A stretch of 64,000 bases of DNA from Lagopus muta (GCF_023343835.1 NC_064433.1:32705214-32769213); one strand, 5' to 3'. Shown: positions 38,177 through 52,300, numbered from the stretch's first letter. Notes: generated by a model from the letters alone, not told the origin. Numbers and translations: made by a program.

Positions 38177-39248
38177 TCATAGAGTCATAGAATGGCCTGG
38201 GTTGAAAAGGACCACAATGATCATCAAATTTCAACCCCCCTGCTGTGTTCATATTCACCAACCACCAGATCAGGCTGCATAGAGCCACATCCAGCCTGGC
38301 CTGGAATGCCTTCAGGGATGGGGCATCCACAGCCTCCTTGGGCAACCTGTTCCAGTGCATCACCACCCTCTGAGTGAAAAACTTCCTCCTAATATCTAAC
38401 CTAAGCCTCCCCTGTCTCAGTTTAAAACTATTCCCCCTTGTCCTATCACTATCCACCCTCATAAACAGCCGTTCCCCCTCCTGTTTATACGTTTCCTTCA
38501 AGTACTGAAAGGCCACAGTGAGGTCTCTCCGGAGCCTTCTCTTCTCCAACCAAAGCAAGCCCAATTCCCTCAGCCTTTCTTCATGATCATCTTCTGATCA
38601 TCTTAGTGCCCTCCTTTGGATCCACTCCAAGAGCTCCACGTCCTTCCTGCACTGGGGGCCCCAGGCCTGGATGCAGTACTGCAGATGGAGCCTCACAAGA
38701 GCTGAGTAGAGGGGGACAATCACCTCTCTCTCCCTGCTGGCCACCCCTTTTTTAATGCAGCCCAGAACATGTTGGCTTTCCAGGTTGCAAGCACAAACTG
38801 CTGGCTTATGTCCAGCTTCTCATCTACCAGGACCTTCTCCACAGGGCTGCTCTCAAGGAGATCTTCCCCCAGTTTGTATAAATACTTGGGATTGCCTTGA
38901 CCCAAGTGCAGCACCCTGCACTTGGCCTTACTGAACTTCACTATGTTTTCATGGGCCCATTTCTTCAGTCTGTCCATGTCCCTCTGGATGGCTTCCCCTC
39001 CTTCCAATGTATCGACTGCACTACTCAGCTTGGTGTCATCTTCAAACTTGCTGAGGGTGCACTCAATGCCATCGTCTGTGTCATTGATAAAGATGTTGAA
39101 GAGCACTGGTCCCAAGATCGACCCCTGAGGGACACTGCCTGTGACCAGCCTCCACCCTGACACAGAACCACTGATTACAGCCCTTTGGCTGCATCCAGCC
39201 AGCCTATCCCTAATCCATTGAACAGTCCATCTTATGCTCATTTCCAGC
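38177..39248 (-). mobile_element. CR1 LINE, RT C-terminal half to 3' end
   Basis: About 1.07 kb in minus orientation. Minus-strand translation of 38720-39241 begins at WIRDRLAGCSQRAVISGSVS, continues through VPQGSILGPVLFNIFINDTD and the catalytic region, and then DRLKKWAHENIVKFSKAKCR. The catalytic motif reads F-E-D-D-T near 39034-39048 in place of the family's usual F-A-D-D-T. A frame break near 38720 precedes the C-terminal part (LEKRRLRRDLTVAFQYLKET), which stays open to the 3' UTR. The plus-strand left edge (ATCATAGAGTCATAGAATGG) is the CR1 3' terminus. The 5' end is truncated. Confidence 0.95.
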
Positions 39249-42200
39249 CTAACACTACAATTTACTCTACAAATCTATTCCTGGACTGGCCATTTCACTC
39301 AGCGTTTGACCCAAAATCTTCAGAAATTCTGGAACTATTTTTGTCTTTCACTTGTTTCCATTTTTTTTTTTTCCTCAATGCAACAAACCAATAAATAACC
39401 TGGGATTTGCTGACCTCTAACGGCTAAATTAAAAACTTCCACCTTTTGTGTAACCGTGACACTAAAATGAAAAAACACATTCAGGATCTGCTGTTTTAAT
39501 TAATTTATTTAATGATTTAATCAAGACACTCCAGCTTAGAAAGCATGCCTCTTCCTTCTGGTGCAAGAATCGCTTATTCTTTCATCTGAGTAGAACAGCA
39601 TATATATTTGGAGATATGAGTAAATTACCAGTCGTTTTTTCATTTTCTGTAATTAGCATGACAAGAGAAAGACAAGAAGCTGGGTGCCCGGCTTAGGGGG
39701 TTTTAATCAGTTTTGCATATGCTGGTAATGGGAAAGAAGCAGCCTCCCTCGACAATTTTAAACTGTAGACATATTTGTTTACCATACAAGCACAGCACCT
39801 GGTTGATTTCACAGTATATTCATAGGGGAAATTGGGTTGGGATGAGGTGAGTTGTGCATTGTGAGCAGCGTTTGCCTCTGGCTTACTCTGACCTCTGGTG
39901 ACCAAATATGCAAACCCAAATCCCAGGCAGTTCTGTGCTGTGCTGTCAGTCCCTGCATGCCCCAGCTTCATGCAAAGGAGGAGGCTAATGGGGGAAAGCA
40001 GACATTTTAGATGAAAATACATTAAAAACAAGGCATGCTATTATTATTGGATCTAGTTAGCTGCTCATATTTTGAGTGCAAGCTGCATTTTCCCCATAAT
40101 TGGCAGGTCAACCCTTCCACCTCTTCTTCAAAAGAGCCACCATGGGAACTGTGCCTTCTGATGTCCCTCAGCCCAAAGAACATCCAGTTACCATTTGTGT
40201 TTATGGGGATGGAAGATGAGATGCTAGCTTTTGCTAAGGAAGCTGGCAGAGAAGATTGCAAAGTAGATGGATAAATCCTGCTAAAAAAAGGATAACAATT
40301 TTTGCACCATAGTTAGATGTTTCCTCCTATGTACCATCATTTTTTGAAGAAAAACATATTTTTTCTCTTGGATGTTTAACCACGTGGTCAGAATGAGCAA
40401 ACAATTTATAAGTTACACTCAACTATAGACGTGTTTTTATGAAAAAGCCCTTCAAACCATTAACAGCAATGGTTTATTTCCTTTTTTTCCATTTTGTCTA
40501 TGTAACATAGCAGCCACATTATATCAATATAATAATGATTTTGAATAGAAAACTACAATAAAAAATAGTTTAGCATAAGGATTTAAAATTTCTTTCTTCT
40601 ACCAGAATATCATTCACCGTAGATCCAAATTAGCAGCTATTTTAAGCCAATTTTTTTCCAGAGTTGGCAATATGCTTATGACCTTGTAGTTTCAGAGTTC
40701 CTGTATCATCCTCATGGAGAGAAAGGGAACAAAAATCACAGGTTTTTTGTTTTGCCCACCTCTGAGTATCAGGATTTCACAGGCTAGTGGTTTCACAGGG
40801 TTGTGCTTACCCAGGCCAGATCCCACATGTAAACTCATACCTGCTTATTAACAAGGGCCCTCAAGGCTGTTCACTGAACTGTAACTTCCTTGCGAGCATA
40901 CGGTGATGGCCCTATAGAGAGCTTAGAGAAACCTGTAATACAGACCTCTGCAACTGAGTGTGTCCTTAGAACTTTTTGCAGCCAGCAAATTTGTTTTTAA
41001 GGGTGCAGCAAAAACCTACCTGTAATGATATCACTCAAAGTCAAACATTAGATTCATCACACCAGTCAAAATATAATTTCAGGTCAGGCTGCCCCTTTTC
41101 CTTGCTGCTCAGCCATGTTCATCGTCTACATCAATGAGAAGAAAATGTTTCTTTATTTTGTCATGATTCACATATTTTTTATGCTTATTACCTTAGGTCA
41201 ATTTCAAAAATGTCCTTTTTTTTTACAGCCTACAAAACCAACCAGTACTGAATTAATTTATTGGGAAAAGAGATATATTCCTAATAAGAGCTTCTTCGGG
41301 GCTTGTTGCATATAGCTTTAATGTTTACTCACCAACAACTCTTCTTAGCCCTATGTCTAAGATGCATCTTCTTTCAAACTACAACAACTCACCTACCAGA
41401 TGCGTACCATTAGCCCTGTTGTTCTTTCACCAGCTGACATACTGAGTTACAGCCTCCTTCACTTAAATTCAATATGTTGAGCTGGGGCAGCAGAGCCACC
41501 TCCAGCCAAGGTCCACAGATGCAGTGCCCTTGTTGTTAACCCAGGTCAAATGGAGACAAAGCACATGGCAGCTCTGCACTCTGAATTAAATTATGAATTT
41601 CACTGCTCAGCTGATAACTTGTCACTTAATGTGAGACTAAAGAAATTCTTGTTTCCCTGAAGGGTAAGTGCTGATAACTTTGGTTTGTAGTCATCGCTCA
41701 GTCCAGCGCTCTGAGGCCCAGCTGTGGAAGATACTACCTAAATGTGAACATCTGGAGCACCTTCCTTCAAGCACCGTCTGGTCCAGTTTAAAATACTTTA
41801 AATTTACATTGCTTCCTTTGGGAGGCTCTATCACAATCCAGAAATCTGTGCTCCAGGCTGGTCCCGATACAGCCAGGCACAGTTTATGCACACTGCTCTC
41901 TGTGTAGCTCCAGCAATTTGTCACTCACCTTGATGTTTATGCCCTACAAATATTATATGCTACAGAGACAGAGATAACTTTAAAAAAAAAACAACAACCT
42001 GATGAAAACCTAATGACAGGATCACCTGCAGGTTACAGGAAGTGGTGAGAGAAGGGGTTTTCCTGGCTGACTGCAGTGATGGTGGCTTTGTAAAGCACTT
42101 CTACCCGGGACGAAATCAGCTGTCTATGAAGTGCAGCGCTTCAAAAGTAGTTCTTTGTAAATGAATCCCTGAAGCCCCTTAATCCCTGTTGCTCTTTCCA

Positions 42201-44540
42201 TTACTTTCAGGATACTTATATCTTTCTTCTACTTAAGTGGTTAGGGCTATAAGCAGCTTTTAAGGGCAATCTCAAGAGGGAAGAGTGGAAGGAGCTGATT
42301 CCTGCTGACTGACGCAGTTATTCCAGACCATAATCTGAGATTCCTTTTTCTCTATTTCAGGTAGCAACATTTTTTTTTTTACACAAAGATTGTCCATATA
42401 GGGAAGAAAGGGACATTTTTACAAATAAAAACACTAATTAAATTTATGCCACATTTTAAGGAGTTAACAGGAAATGGTTGGGAGAGTCTAAAAGCTCTTT
42501 TTCCCTGCTGGCAGGTTCAGGCACCCACCCATTATTTTACTAATGGGGTGGTTACTAAGCCAGGATCTTGCCAAACTTACAGTATGTCAACAACATTTAC
42601 CTGACTATTACCATTTTATGAATAAAAAGGAACAGAAGTGAGTGGTAAAAATCTGTTGTTTCTGACAGTTTCTTTTTGGGACCACTCTTGTGGATTTAGG
42701 TGCACCATCTCCCACATCAATTGTGAGCATTACCTATGTGTGAGTCACAGACAAATACAGCAGTTTGTAGATTAACTGAGAAATATCACCTAAAATTTGA
42801 TTTATCCTTGTATAAATATTTTACACATTGATAGAAATAAAAGATTACTACTAAGTCAAATGAAAAAACTCACAGTATTTAATTGCAAAGAGGAAATCCA
42901 TTGAATAGTCTGAAGACAGGAAAATTGTAATTTTTAAGTTAAATACCACAATTTCTTTCTGCTAAACATACTTTGCATATAATTCTTCCTGGTAGCCCAC
43001 TTCAAAATGTCTTTAGCACTTTGCTTCATCAGTAACAACTGTTTGAACAGTTTGGAAGTAAAACAAGAACACGAAGATCAATCAGCCCATGCTTTCCCTG
43101 TGCTTCACCGTAACTGACAGATGATGTCGGGAATGGGATTTTGGTGGATCAACTTTCCATCAATACTACTGCAATGAGATTTAATATTTAAATACTGTTT
43201 CAAGGGCTCTGAAGGAAAAATTATCAGCTGAGAGGTTTAGCTCATTATGTCATGAGGATCCAGGATAGCACTGGAGGGCACCATTACATGTCTGTCTGCT
43301 CTTCTGGTTTATCCTAGTCATCTAAAACTGCTATTACCCAGAACTGAGTACTGGAGTGGATGGGTCCTATGCATGTCTGCTTTCATGATTCTACAACAGG
43401 AGCAAGCAATGGAACACTTGGGAGGATGGCACATTTTTTTAATTTTTGTTTAACATTCCTTCTAAACCCACTCATTTTCATCAGAGTTGGCTTTCATTTT
43501 CAAAGAAGTACAGATACATTCCATGTTTCATAAATTGATAAAGAAGTAGTTATTTGACAGTGCTGATACATTTACCAACATACATCGAGATATCTTATTA
43601 CCGTAGTATTTCCATCTCTTCACTTGTAAAAGGTAGAAAGAGATACCAGATTAACTGGCAAATCAGACATTACCAACTGGGGAGCACTGTTGTACTTAGA
43701 GTGCATTATTTAAATCAATATTTGGATAATACGAAGAGTAAATGGGAACTACGGGAACTGAAGTATCTTGGCCATGTAGAACATATATCCATCATTAAAA
43801 TATATGCTCCACCAGAAAGCAGTATTGAGCAGATGAATAGTAAGTGTTTGGCATAACTGCAATTTCACAGAGAGGCTCCTGCAGCAATTGGTGAGATCAG
43901 CCACTGAAAAAATATGTTGTTGTTTTTTTTTTAAACACTATGAATCATCATTAGTTGCAATATGTGATCTGGAAAAGACAGTTACCATTTTTCTTAACTA
44001 CAAGCAGCCAGCTGGTGTTTAATTACATTAGAATGATACTCCTAAAACTGTTGTGAGATTCAGTAAAGAGTAACTCACTTTAATAAATTTTAATAAATCT
44101 AGTGAAATAAGAAAAGACTTCAATCTTGAAAGAGGATCAAAATATGACATTTAGGAGCCTACTAATATTCCTGTTGAGATAATGCCAATATCAGAAATCT
44201 AAGGATGACGAGTCTTAGACTGGAACAGAAAGGAAATTAACAACCAACTCTACCTTGACAGATTTCTCGTTTGGTTGCAGTGTGCTGAGTGACATCCAGG
44301 CAATATTTACATGTGAGATATATAAAGACCACGGGGGGTTAACTGTTACTGTATGGACATCCAAAGCCACCCGTTGCAGGCATGAGTATGGTGGTGGGTG
44401 AGCACATCCTGCTGTTCTCACTGTCCTCTGCCACTGCTGCTGAGCTGCCTGTCACCTGCCAGTCCCGGGTGCCATTGGTCCACCACTGAGCAGACCTCTC
44501 CTATTTTTCTTTCATCTTATCTGAAACCAAAGATGTTCTA
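39249..44540. other. long single-copy-looking stretch, no gene seen
   Basis: About 5.3 kb of AT-rich sequence with short poly-A/T runs and no recognisable element. The longest frames (39693-40031 minus, 43554-43856 plus) are about 100-112 codons without known domains. Confidence 0.5.
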
Positions 44541-44840
44541 CTGCGGTTTATACAGAAAGACGTACCATCCGGTTTGCGGAGCCTTGCAGTGCTCCCTCAG
44601 GCCGCGGCGTGGAGCCAGCGCCACGTGAGCCGGGTCGCTGCTGGGGGCAGCCCCGCCTGCCTCGGCTTATGAAACTGTGAGACGAGTCTTCCTCTTCGGG
44701 ATGGCTAAATACGGGCACAGCTCAAAGCGTGGCTCTCTCAGAGCTGCTCGCGTCCATTACTTCATTACACTGCGTTATCTCTTCACCCGCGGGTGGTCGG
44801 CCTTGCAACAGGCTCACCACAGCGGTGGTTGCATCCGAGC
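44541..44840. promoter_or_regulatory. candidate CpG island
   Basis: I count 25 CpG dinucleotides between 44541 and 44840, including clusters such as GGCCGCGGCG (about 44600) and ACCCGCGGGTGGTCGG (about 44786). The surrounding tens of kilobases are clearly CpG-poor. A plus-strand ATG at 44701 in a good context (G at -3 and G at +4) opens a 90-codon frame to 44973 with no recognisable domain and an Arg/Ser-rich composition. In a bird genome such an island could mark a promoter of a coding or non-coding transcript, a GC-rich retroposed piece, or the body of an unrecognised repeat. No neighbouring exon was identified. Confidence 0.4.
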
Positions 44841-47800
44841 TGCCAGAGTTCAAGGAGCATTCAGACCATGCTCAGACTGCTTGCTTCTAAACAGGTTTGG
44901 TCCAACCACCTCAGCTGGCTACCAGGTGCTGCAGCAGGGTCAGCACCGCAGGTCAAAGACCTGTGCACAGTGAAGGACCCACGAGTGTCCCCCGGCACCA
45001 CTACCACCCTGCAGTGTGTGATGTTGGCTCCCACCTGTGACTACCACAGACCTGAGGGAGAACAGACGGCTGCAAGCTCCTAGAGCCCTTCTGGTGGCAG
45101 GATAGGTTTCTGAGTACTGTCATCTCAAGTTTGGGCTATGTGGGGATAACCGTGACTGTGGATGAAAGCAAAACCTGTTTGTTCTTAATAATATGGATGC
45201 CATGAGGAGGACAGGCAAGTTATCCAAACCCTCCTGTGGTTTGAAGAGCATCCTGCCAGTGGCAGATCTTTACCTAACGATGCTTAGGCCTTAGGTCAAA
45301 GGGGGAAAGCAGTGGTGATGAGTCCTGGAGCCACATGACCTCTTCATTTTTTGCTAAAGGAAAGTTACACTTATCAGTGCAAAAAACCCTCTGCAGAGCA
45401 GAAAGCATGCTGATGAGCACTGAGTACACTTACACAGACTGATGAAGGATATTGTAAGGTATGGACACCTACATGGAGGCCTAGAACAAGTTGTAAGTAC
45501 ATGACTTATTGGCATTTCTCATTCAAGACCTCTTCAGATCCGAAGGATCTTTGCTATAGGCTCTTTGACAGTGGTTTGACACAGCTTAACAGACAGAGGA
45601 AAGAGGCCCAGTTTGTTCTTCTTGAGCTAATGTAATTCTCTACAGATTATATCTTAATCAATGCTAATTTATGCTAATTGTCCTTAGGAGCTTCTTGCCT
45701 ATACAATTAGAAAGGTCTGACCTGCACTTTTGCCTTGCAGACCTTCAGTCAATGCTGTCAATCGTTGCCTACAAGACAGCTTTCAAGAGACTGTAACAAC
45801 TGTAGGGCAGATGCCCTGCCCCAGGATCATGTAACATAAACCATCCTGTTCCTCACCTCATGCACTGATGTATGTTGGGAAAGGTCCTTTGTTATTCCTA
45901 CAGCTGTCAGTTACACAATACATTTGTGCTTGGCTCTTGAACATATAGTGTGCTGTATTTCATTGCCAAATGTAAGAATCTGGAAAAGCCTCATGATTTT
46001 TAATGAGTATAACCCAGAAGACTGATAACCCCTCAGTACAGTGTGAAAAATGAAAGGCTTCATGAGATAGATATGTTGCAACGTATTCCTAAATTCAAGA
46101 GCTGTTTATAAAAATCAAAATAAAAACTGAAAGTTGATGAGAAATTTATGCAGTCTGTAACATAATAAAAAGTGTCCACATAATACATCATCACTTGCAG
46201 ACATCTGGATGGTGATTCATATTTCTGTAACTGGGACAGCTACACAAAAGTTTTCTGTAAGAACAATAGAAATTTGAGCATCAAGTCATTCTGCATTTAA
46301 ATTCTGGCAGAAATAGTCTATATGATTCACAGGTTAGCTCTGACAATGCACTTTCGATGAAGACTCTTATACGCATGAAGAATATAGGTAGAATATTCCC
46401 ACATTTTGTAAACTGGGAAAGTATATGCAGCAAACACAGAAATATGGATGTTGCTCCAACAGAAGTTGAGAGTGGATGTTGGCTGCAGGAAGAGTTAAAG
46501 AAGGATTTTCAAACAGTAAAGTGGTGTAAATAATATGAAAGAATTTCAGCGCAGAACAGGACTGAACTGTTTGTAGAACTCTGAAAGAAATGTTAAGTTC
46601 TGTGTTTGGGAGTAAGACAGCGAAAGCAGATAGCCTTAAATTTATGACACACTGGGGACTCACATTAATGCTTGCGGTGATGCTAAGAGATCTTATCAAT
46701 CCCCAATCTACTTTGTCATTTGTCTTTGTCTTTCAAAGCCTTGAATACTCTTCCAGAGCTTGTAGAGAAATGTCTCCTGTCTGCAATGGAAGCCAAGCAG
46801 GGATTTTTTCCCAGTGCCTCTTCTGCTGACTGGAAATGCAAAACCAGATGCCACAGGCACAGGCAATGCATGACACATTTGGATGCACAGACAAGCTTTG
46901 TGGCATGGCCCCAAAGCACAAATCCAACCCCAGCAGCTGCAGAACTACCAAAGCCTCTACTTCACCACTAACAGTTTGATATCAAGAATGTTACTGATGT
47001 CAATGTCTGTTTTCCTTCACCAGATGTTCAGCACACTTATGACTTTAAACACCTCGATTTTCCTTTCTTCAGAAAGGAAGATGTGACAGTGAAAACCTGG
47101 TCTCACATCAGCTGAACAAATTATGAGGTTCATTTCCAAAATCTATGTCTTCATGCTTGCTCTTAGAAGTTCTAAGAAAGAAGGCTTATGGCTTGAAAAC
47201 AAAAATGAGAAAAAGTTCAGCTGGAAGAGGGACATTATCATGTTGCAAAATGATTCCTTTTTGTGTTGCATTAACTGATCTGTTTAATTTAATTGCAATA
47301 AAATGTTGCAGTACTTGCAAGCATCATAATTTAAGTAGTTTTTTTAATCTAAGAAGCCTATGGCTTCCTGAGCTAAGTATCAGTTATAGACATAAAGTAG
47401 ATAACAATTGTTTTAAATCTCTAAGAGAGCATGCCCACATTTTTCTGTTTCAGCCATATGTATTTTAATAACTAAGGTCTGTGTCTTGCTTACAGAAATG
47501 CCTATGTAGTGATGAAAGCCAGTAATCTTTTGTAGATCATCTAAGACAGATAAATCTCCCTGTAACAGACTTTGCAAGGAACACTTCTTTGCAATTATGT
47601 TTTTTAACTATTATGCATTTTGATTCTACTTGAAAAATGGCAGTAAGTTAGGCTGATACGGATAACATTTCATCAGTTTATTAACAAAAAGACCTAAAGA
47701 AAGAGGAGGAAAGTAAGGCAAGACCTAAGCCTTCAGTAAGAGTTAAAGTGCATGAAACTTCTGAGGCTTCACGAGAAGAGAAAACAAGACCTTACCTGTT

Positions 47801-49157
47801 TTTCTGTGAAGATGTAAATGCTGATACATTTTGTTCAGTTTTTTTTACATTCACAATTATGATGAGAAGTGGATGATGAATAATGTGAGGGGTTGCAAAG
47901 GTTATCTTTCAGGCTGGAAAGTTTATGGTACTCCATTCTTTATCTTGTGTTATTTACAAGCTACTTACAATAAGTAAGATAATCATGCAATTCTGTCAAC
48001 ACTGGAGCCCTTAGAGCTCCACTATGTTCATATGATTTGTGTACATACATGTACACTCCCACAGCCTACATTCATACACACGGGCATGGAAACGCATCAG
48101 AGAAAGAAAACTGCTAGACTTTTAATTCTGCTGCTGCAAAATGTCTGGCAGTTCTGCTGGACATCTCTCCAGAAAATCCACCCCCCAGTACTGCAATGGG
48201 CAAGGGATTCAGAAAGGGAGCAGCCAGCTATGAAAGCCTCCACTGCTTGAACTGTGAACACTGTGAAGAAACAGAGCCATGATAAAGATTGTACATACTC
48301 TGTGTCAGAAGGTGCAGAGATACCTTGCTGTGGTTTTTGCAAAATGTGAGAACCGAGAGCCAGAGTAACCAAATGCTGTCCTCAATGTGTGAACATTTCT
48401 ACACCTCACCCCCAGCTGTGGGTAGTCAGCCCAGCTGATTACTGAGGGTGCTGTAGGACAACGTGTGTCATCCTTTCTCCCTCTGTCCTGTTTCCTCTAA
48501 AAGCTGAGGAATGATAACAGTGACTGCATAAGAAATTGAGATGATCTATCTTAAAGAAGATACTGTAAATTTGTTGTACCAGTGCTTATAGGTTACTACT
48601 CAGATAGACTTGAGCATCTCATTTTCATGTATCCAAACACTTCCAATTCTCCACAGAGTTCTAGATATGAAAATGTTACTTGGAGAGAGACATTATTTTG
48701 GATTTATCCAGGCAGGACACAGTCATGCTCTTGTTACAAATTTAAGCACTATCTCTGTTAGAGAGTGAGATGGACAAACTTGAACTGATGAAGAATTGTC
48801 CAATTTGTACACTGTATTATTAATCCTCAGGTATGTTTACATGCATGCAACTCAGGCTGCTGATGTGTAGGTTGAACGATCCAATTGAAAAAACACTTCA
48901 GTGGTCAAAAATTACAAATATGAGGGAAACTGCTGTAAATAGTGTTACATTTCATTCTGTGAACCGCTACCCTCTTTTTATGTCCCAAATTAATGAATAA
49001 GCCTAAAATAAAAATTAAAAATTAAAATAAAAACACTTAAAAGTGGTAAAATTAGGAATTGAATGACTTCGTTTTTTATTAAGACAGTTAGGGATGGAGT
49101 TCTGGAGTAAAATAACATAGAATTTTAGATACTATTGGCTGTTCTTATTGGCCAACT
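44841..49157. other. single-copy-looking sequence, no gene seen
   Basis: The first 130 bp continue the open frame from the CpG-rich block. The remainder is AT-rich unique DNA with overlapping chance frames around 46590-46971 on both strands, none recognisable. Confidence 0.5.
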
Positions 49158-49866
49158 CTAAATTGGGTCTGGGCAATCCCAAGCGCAGATAAAGGCTGGG
49201 CAGAGAATGGCTGAAGAGTAGCCCTGAGGAGAAGGATTTGGGGGTGCTGGTGGATGAAAGACTCAACATGAGCTGGCTCCTGCAGCCCAGAAGGCCAACC
49301 ATATCCCATATCCCAGGTTGCATCAAGAGCAGTGAGACCAGTGGGTTGAGGGAGGTGATTCTGCCCTTCTATTCTGCTCTCAAGAGACCCCACCCGGAGA
49401 ACCTTATCCAGTTCTGGAGCCCCCAGTACAAGAAGGACATGGAGCTGTTGGAGCAGGCCCATGGGGGCCACAAGGATGATCAGGGGGCTGGAGTACCTCC
49501 CCTGGAGGTACAGGCTGAGAGAGCTGGGGCTCTGAGGAAACCTTATAGTGGCTTTCCAGTACTTTAAAAGGGGCCTACAGGAAAGCAGGAAAGGAACTAA
49601 GTGGCAGGATGAGGGGCTTTAAACTGGAACAGATTTAGACTACATATTGGGGAGAAATTCCTTACAGTGAGGGTAGTGAATCATTGGGACAGGTTACCCA
49701 GAAAGGCTGTGGATGCCCCTTCTCTGGAAGCACTCAAGACCAGGCTAGATGGGCTTTGAGCAACCTGGTCTAGACAGAGGCATCCCTGCCTACAGCAGTG
49801 GGATTGGAACTAGATGGTCTTAAAGGTCCCTTCCAACCCAAACCTTTCTATGATTCTGTGATTCTA
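49158..49866 (+). mobile_element. CR1 LINE, ORF2 C-terminal region and 3' end
   Basis: About 710 bp in plus orientation. It starts with GGGCAATCCCAAGCGCAGAT and AAAGGCTGGGCAGAGAATGG, followed by the DLGVLVDERLNMS-like segment (49238 onward), and a degraded C-terminal ORF2 part (GGGGAGAAATTCCTTACAGT; GGCTGTGGATGCCCCTTCTC). It ends at CCCTTCCAACCCAAACCTTT with the tail CTATGATTCTGTGATTCTA. Frameshifts and a 5' truncation make it non-functional. Confidence 0.94.
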
Positions 49867-51614
49867 AGTGGAAAAGGCAGGTAAGAAATTCGATGTCTCC
49901 TAGAAAAATGAAAAACACAAAAGTGATATATATTTTTTTTCCATCTTTGCAATGCTTCTTTGGTTAGTGCTAGCTTTGTATTAAAAACTTAAACATAGTG
50001 AAGAAATTGTTATTATGATTTTACACAGCCATATATTTTGTAAACAAAACTAGAGCATACCATTTTGGACACTTAGAAACTTGCTCTCCTTCCAGTGATA
50101 TTGGAATTTTCTGACCAAAACTGTGCTTATGCTGCTTTTTTCCACATTATTGGCAGTTTGAATAGAAACCTATTTTCCCATTTCACCACAGCATGGAAAA
50201 ATAAGGCAAGAGGAGACGTGTAACAGTCCAAGAGAAAAACAGCCTGGGAACTTGGATTCACACAGTTTACAGTGAAAAGAAACTCACATTATTTAAAATC
50301 TACAACAAATGGCATTTTAAGAGGAATTATAAATGTACATTTTTCAGGGGAAAAAAAATAATCAATACCAGATATAAGAATCTTGAAGATAGGTTTTTTG
50401 GTTTCCAAAGAAAAAGAGAACGTTAGGACTACCTACCAGAAGGAAAGTACCTTCAGGTGGCTCCAAGAAGGGGGTAGATCCACAGAGGAAGTTTAACATT
50501 CATAAAATGTTCTCAAATTCTTTGAATACATTGTAAGGTAAGTTAGACCAAAGTACCACCTTTATTAACACGAATACTGAGAGGAGCTTTGAGCAACACT
50601 TTACAAACTCATTTTCTCCAAATTGTGAGGTTTCAGTATGTGAATTTACTGATGGTAACACACTGTGTGTCTTGAAAGCCTGCCAAAGACTATTATCTGG
50701 CTTTGCAAAAATTTGAATAGGCTGTTTCACCATTGCCAAGGCTCTCTTGTCACTCGATGGCTGCACAGGCTGTGAGAGACTTGCCAAGGCAAGATCTCAG
50801 CAAGCCCTGTCTACACTAGAGTTTGTAACAACACATCTAAGAGCTGCCCTCACAGCCCACTGCATGGGAATGCTCCAAGGTATGACTGAAATTGCAGACT
50901 GGGAGGGGTGGTCATTCAAAGTTAGGTGTACAGATTACTTCAGTGTGAAGGATGGAACTGGCTGCTCCCTCTAGTTAGTACAACAAGAGATCATCCCTAA
51001 CGCACCCAACCATTGCCCTTAAAACTATGGAAAATAAATAGAAGTAGGAATTGCAGTTTTCTCTAATTCTCAGTGTCTAGCAAGAGCAACTTAATTTAAA
51101 AAAAGCAAACCAAAAGGAGTATTTAGTAATGCTAAACAATTGAATTCATAATCACCCTGCAGTTGTTGGCAACCTCTGCATAAGGAATTTATTAGTAAAT
51201 TCCAGTTTCGTGGAACATTTTTCTATTGCTTATACTGATAGAGAATTGTTTCTCAGAGATAAGACAAATCATGCTTTTGTAACATTTATGACTGGATTCT
51301 GCTTTTGAATACTGGAGCATTCTGCTTTTGATAGGGGTTGCTACCACAGTGTATTATGGGTTTGCAGAGTAGGACTAAAATACTCCATGACAGATGCTTT
51401 GCAATTAAGCACAGAGCTTTCGTCTCCGAACTGGGCTAAAGCACATATATAGTACAAAACAAAACAAACAGCAAAACAACAATTGCAAAGTGAGAGGATG
51501 TAGCAGCAGACTTTTTAAAAGACTTTGAAAGAGGACATGAGCAGCTAAAGTGAAGAGGAAAATGACCTCTTAATGCACAACTGAAGAAAGCTGTGCTGCG
51601 TTCTGCTTCTCGTG
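49867..51614. other. single-copy-looking sequence, nothing seen
   Basis: AT-rich unique sequence between two oppositely oriented CR1 copies. A short CAAAA repeat lies near 51460-51480. Confidence 0.5.
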
Positions 51615-52300
51615 ATCACAGAACCATACAATCATGGGATTGTTTGAGTTGGAAGGGACCCTAAGGTCAGTCCATCTAGTCCAACTCCCCTGCAATGAAC
51701 AGGGTCACCTACAGCTAGATCAGGTGCTCAGGGCCTCCTTAGCCTGACAGTGGATGTCTCGAAGGATGGGGCATTCAATACCTCTCTGGGCAACCTGTTT
51801 CAGTGCCTCACCACCTCTCCATGAAAAATATTTCCCATTTATCCAATCTAAATCTCCCCTATTTTAGTTTAAAACTATTTTCCCTTGTCCTATCACAACA
51901 TACCCCACTACAGAGTCTGTCTCCTTCCTAATTACAGCACCCTCTCTTCAGATACTGAAAGGCCGCTCCAGGTCTCCCTGGATCCTTATTTTTACAGGCT
52001 GAACAGTCCCAGCTCTCTCAGCCTGTCCTCTTAGAGGACAAACGAGGTGTCTCATCCCTTGGATCATTTTTGTGGAGCTCCTCTGGATATGCTCCAACAG
52101 GTCTACATCACTTATGTACTGAGGACTCCACGTCAGCATGCAGTACTCCAGGTGAGGTTCCATCAGCGCAGAGTAGAGGGACAGGATCACCTCCCTCTCC
52201 CTGCTGGCTGTGCTGCTTTTGATGCAGCCTAGGATATGGTTGGTTTTCTGATATGTGAGGGCACAGAGCCTAGATTTAGCAGCAGACATTTCAGACATGA
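51615..52300 (-). mobile_element. CR1 LINE, ORF2 C-terminal region and 3' end
   Basis: The plus strand begins ATCACAGAACCATACAATCA and GAGTTGGAAGGGACCCTAAG, the reverse complement of the CR1 3' terminus. Minus-strand translation of 51948-52298 gives TYQKTNHILGCIKSSTASRE, LYSALMEPHLEYCMLTWSPQ and DVDLLEHIQRSSTKMIQGM, the distal ORF2 region. About 690 bp, 5' truncated, with a frame break in the C-terminal part. Confidence 0.94.

Noticed and set aside
45600-46000. Region with a repeat-like feel (ACTGTAGGGCAGATGCCCTGCC, a hairpin-like word)
   Set aside because: No flanking duplication, no recognisable LTR or LINE edges and no second copy in the window.
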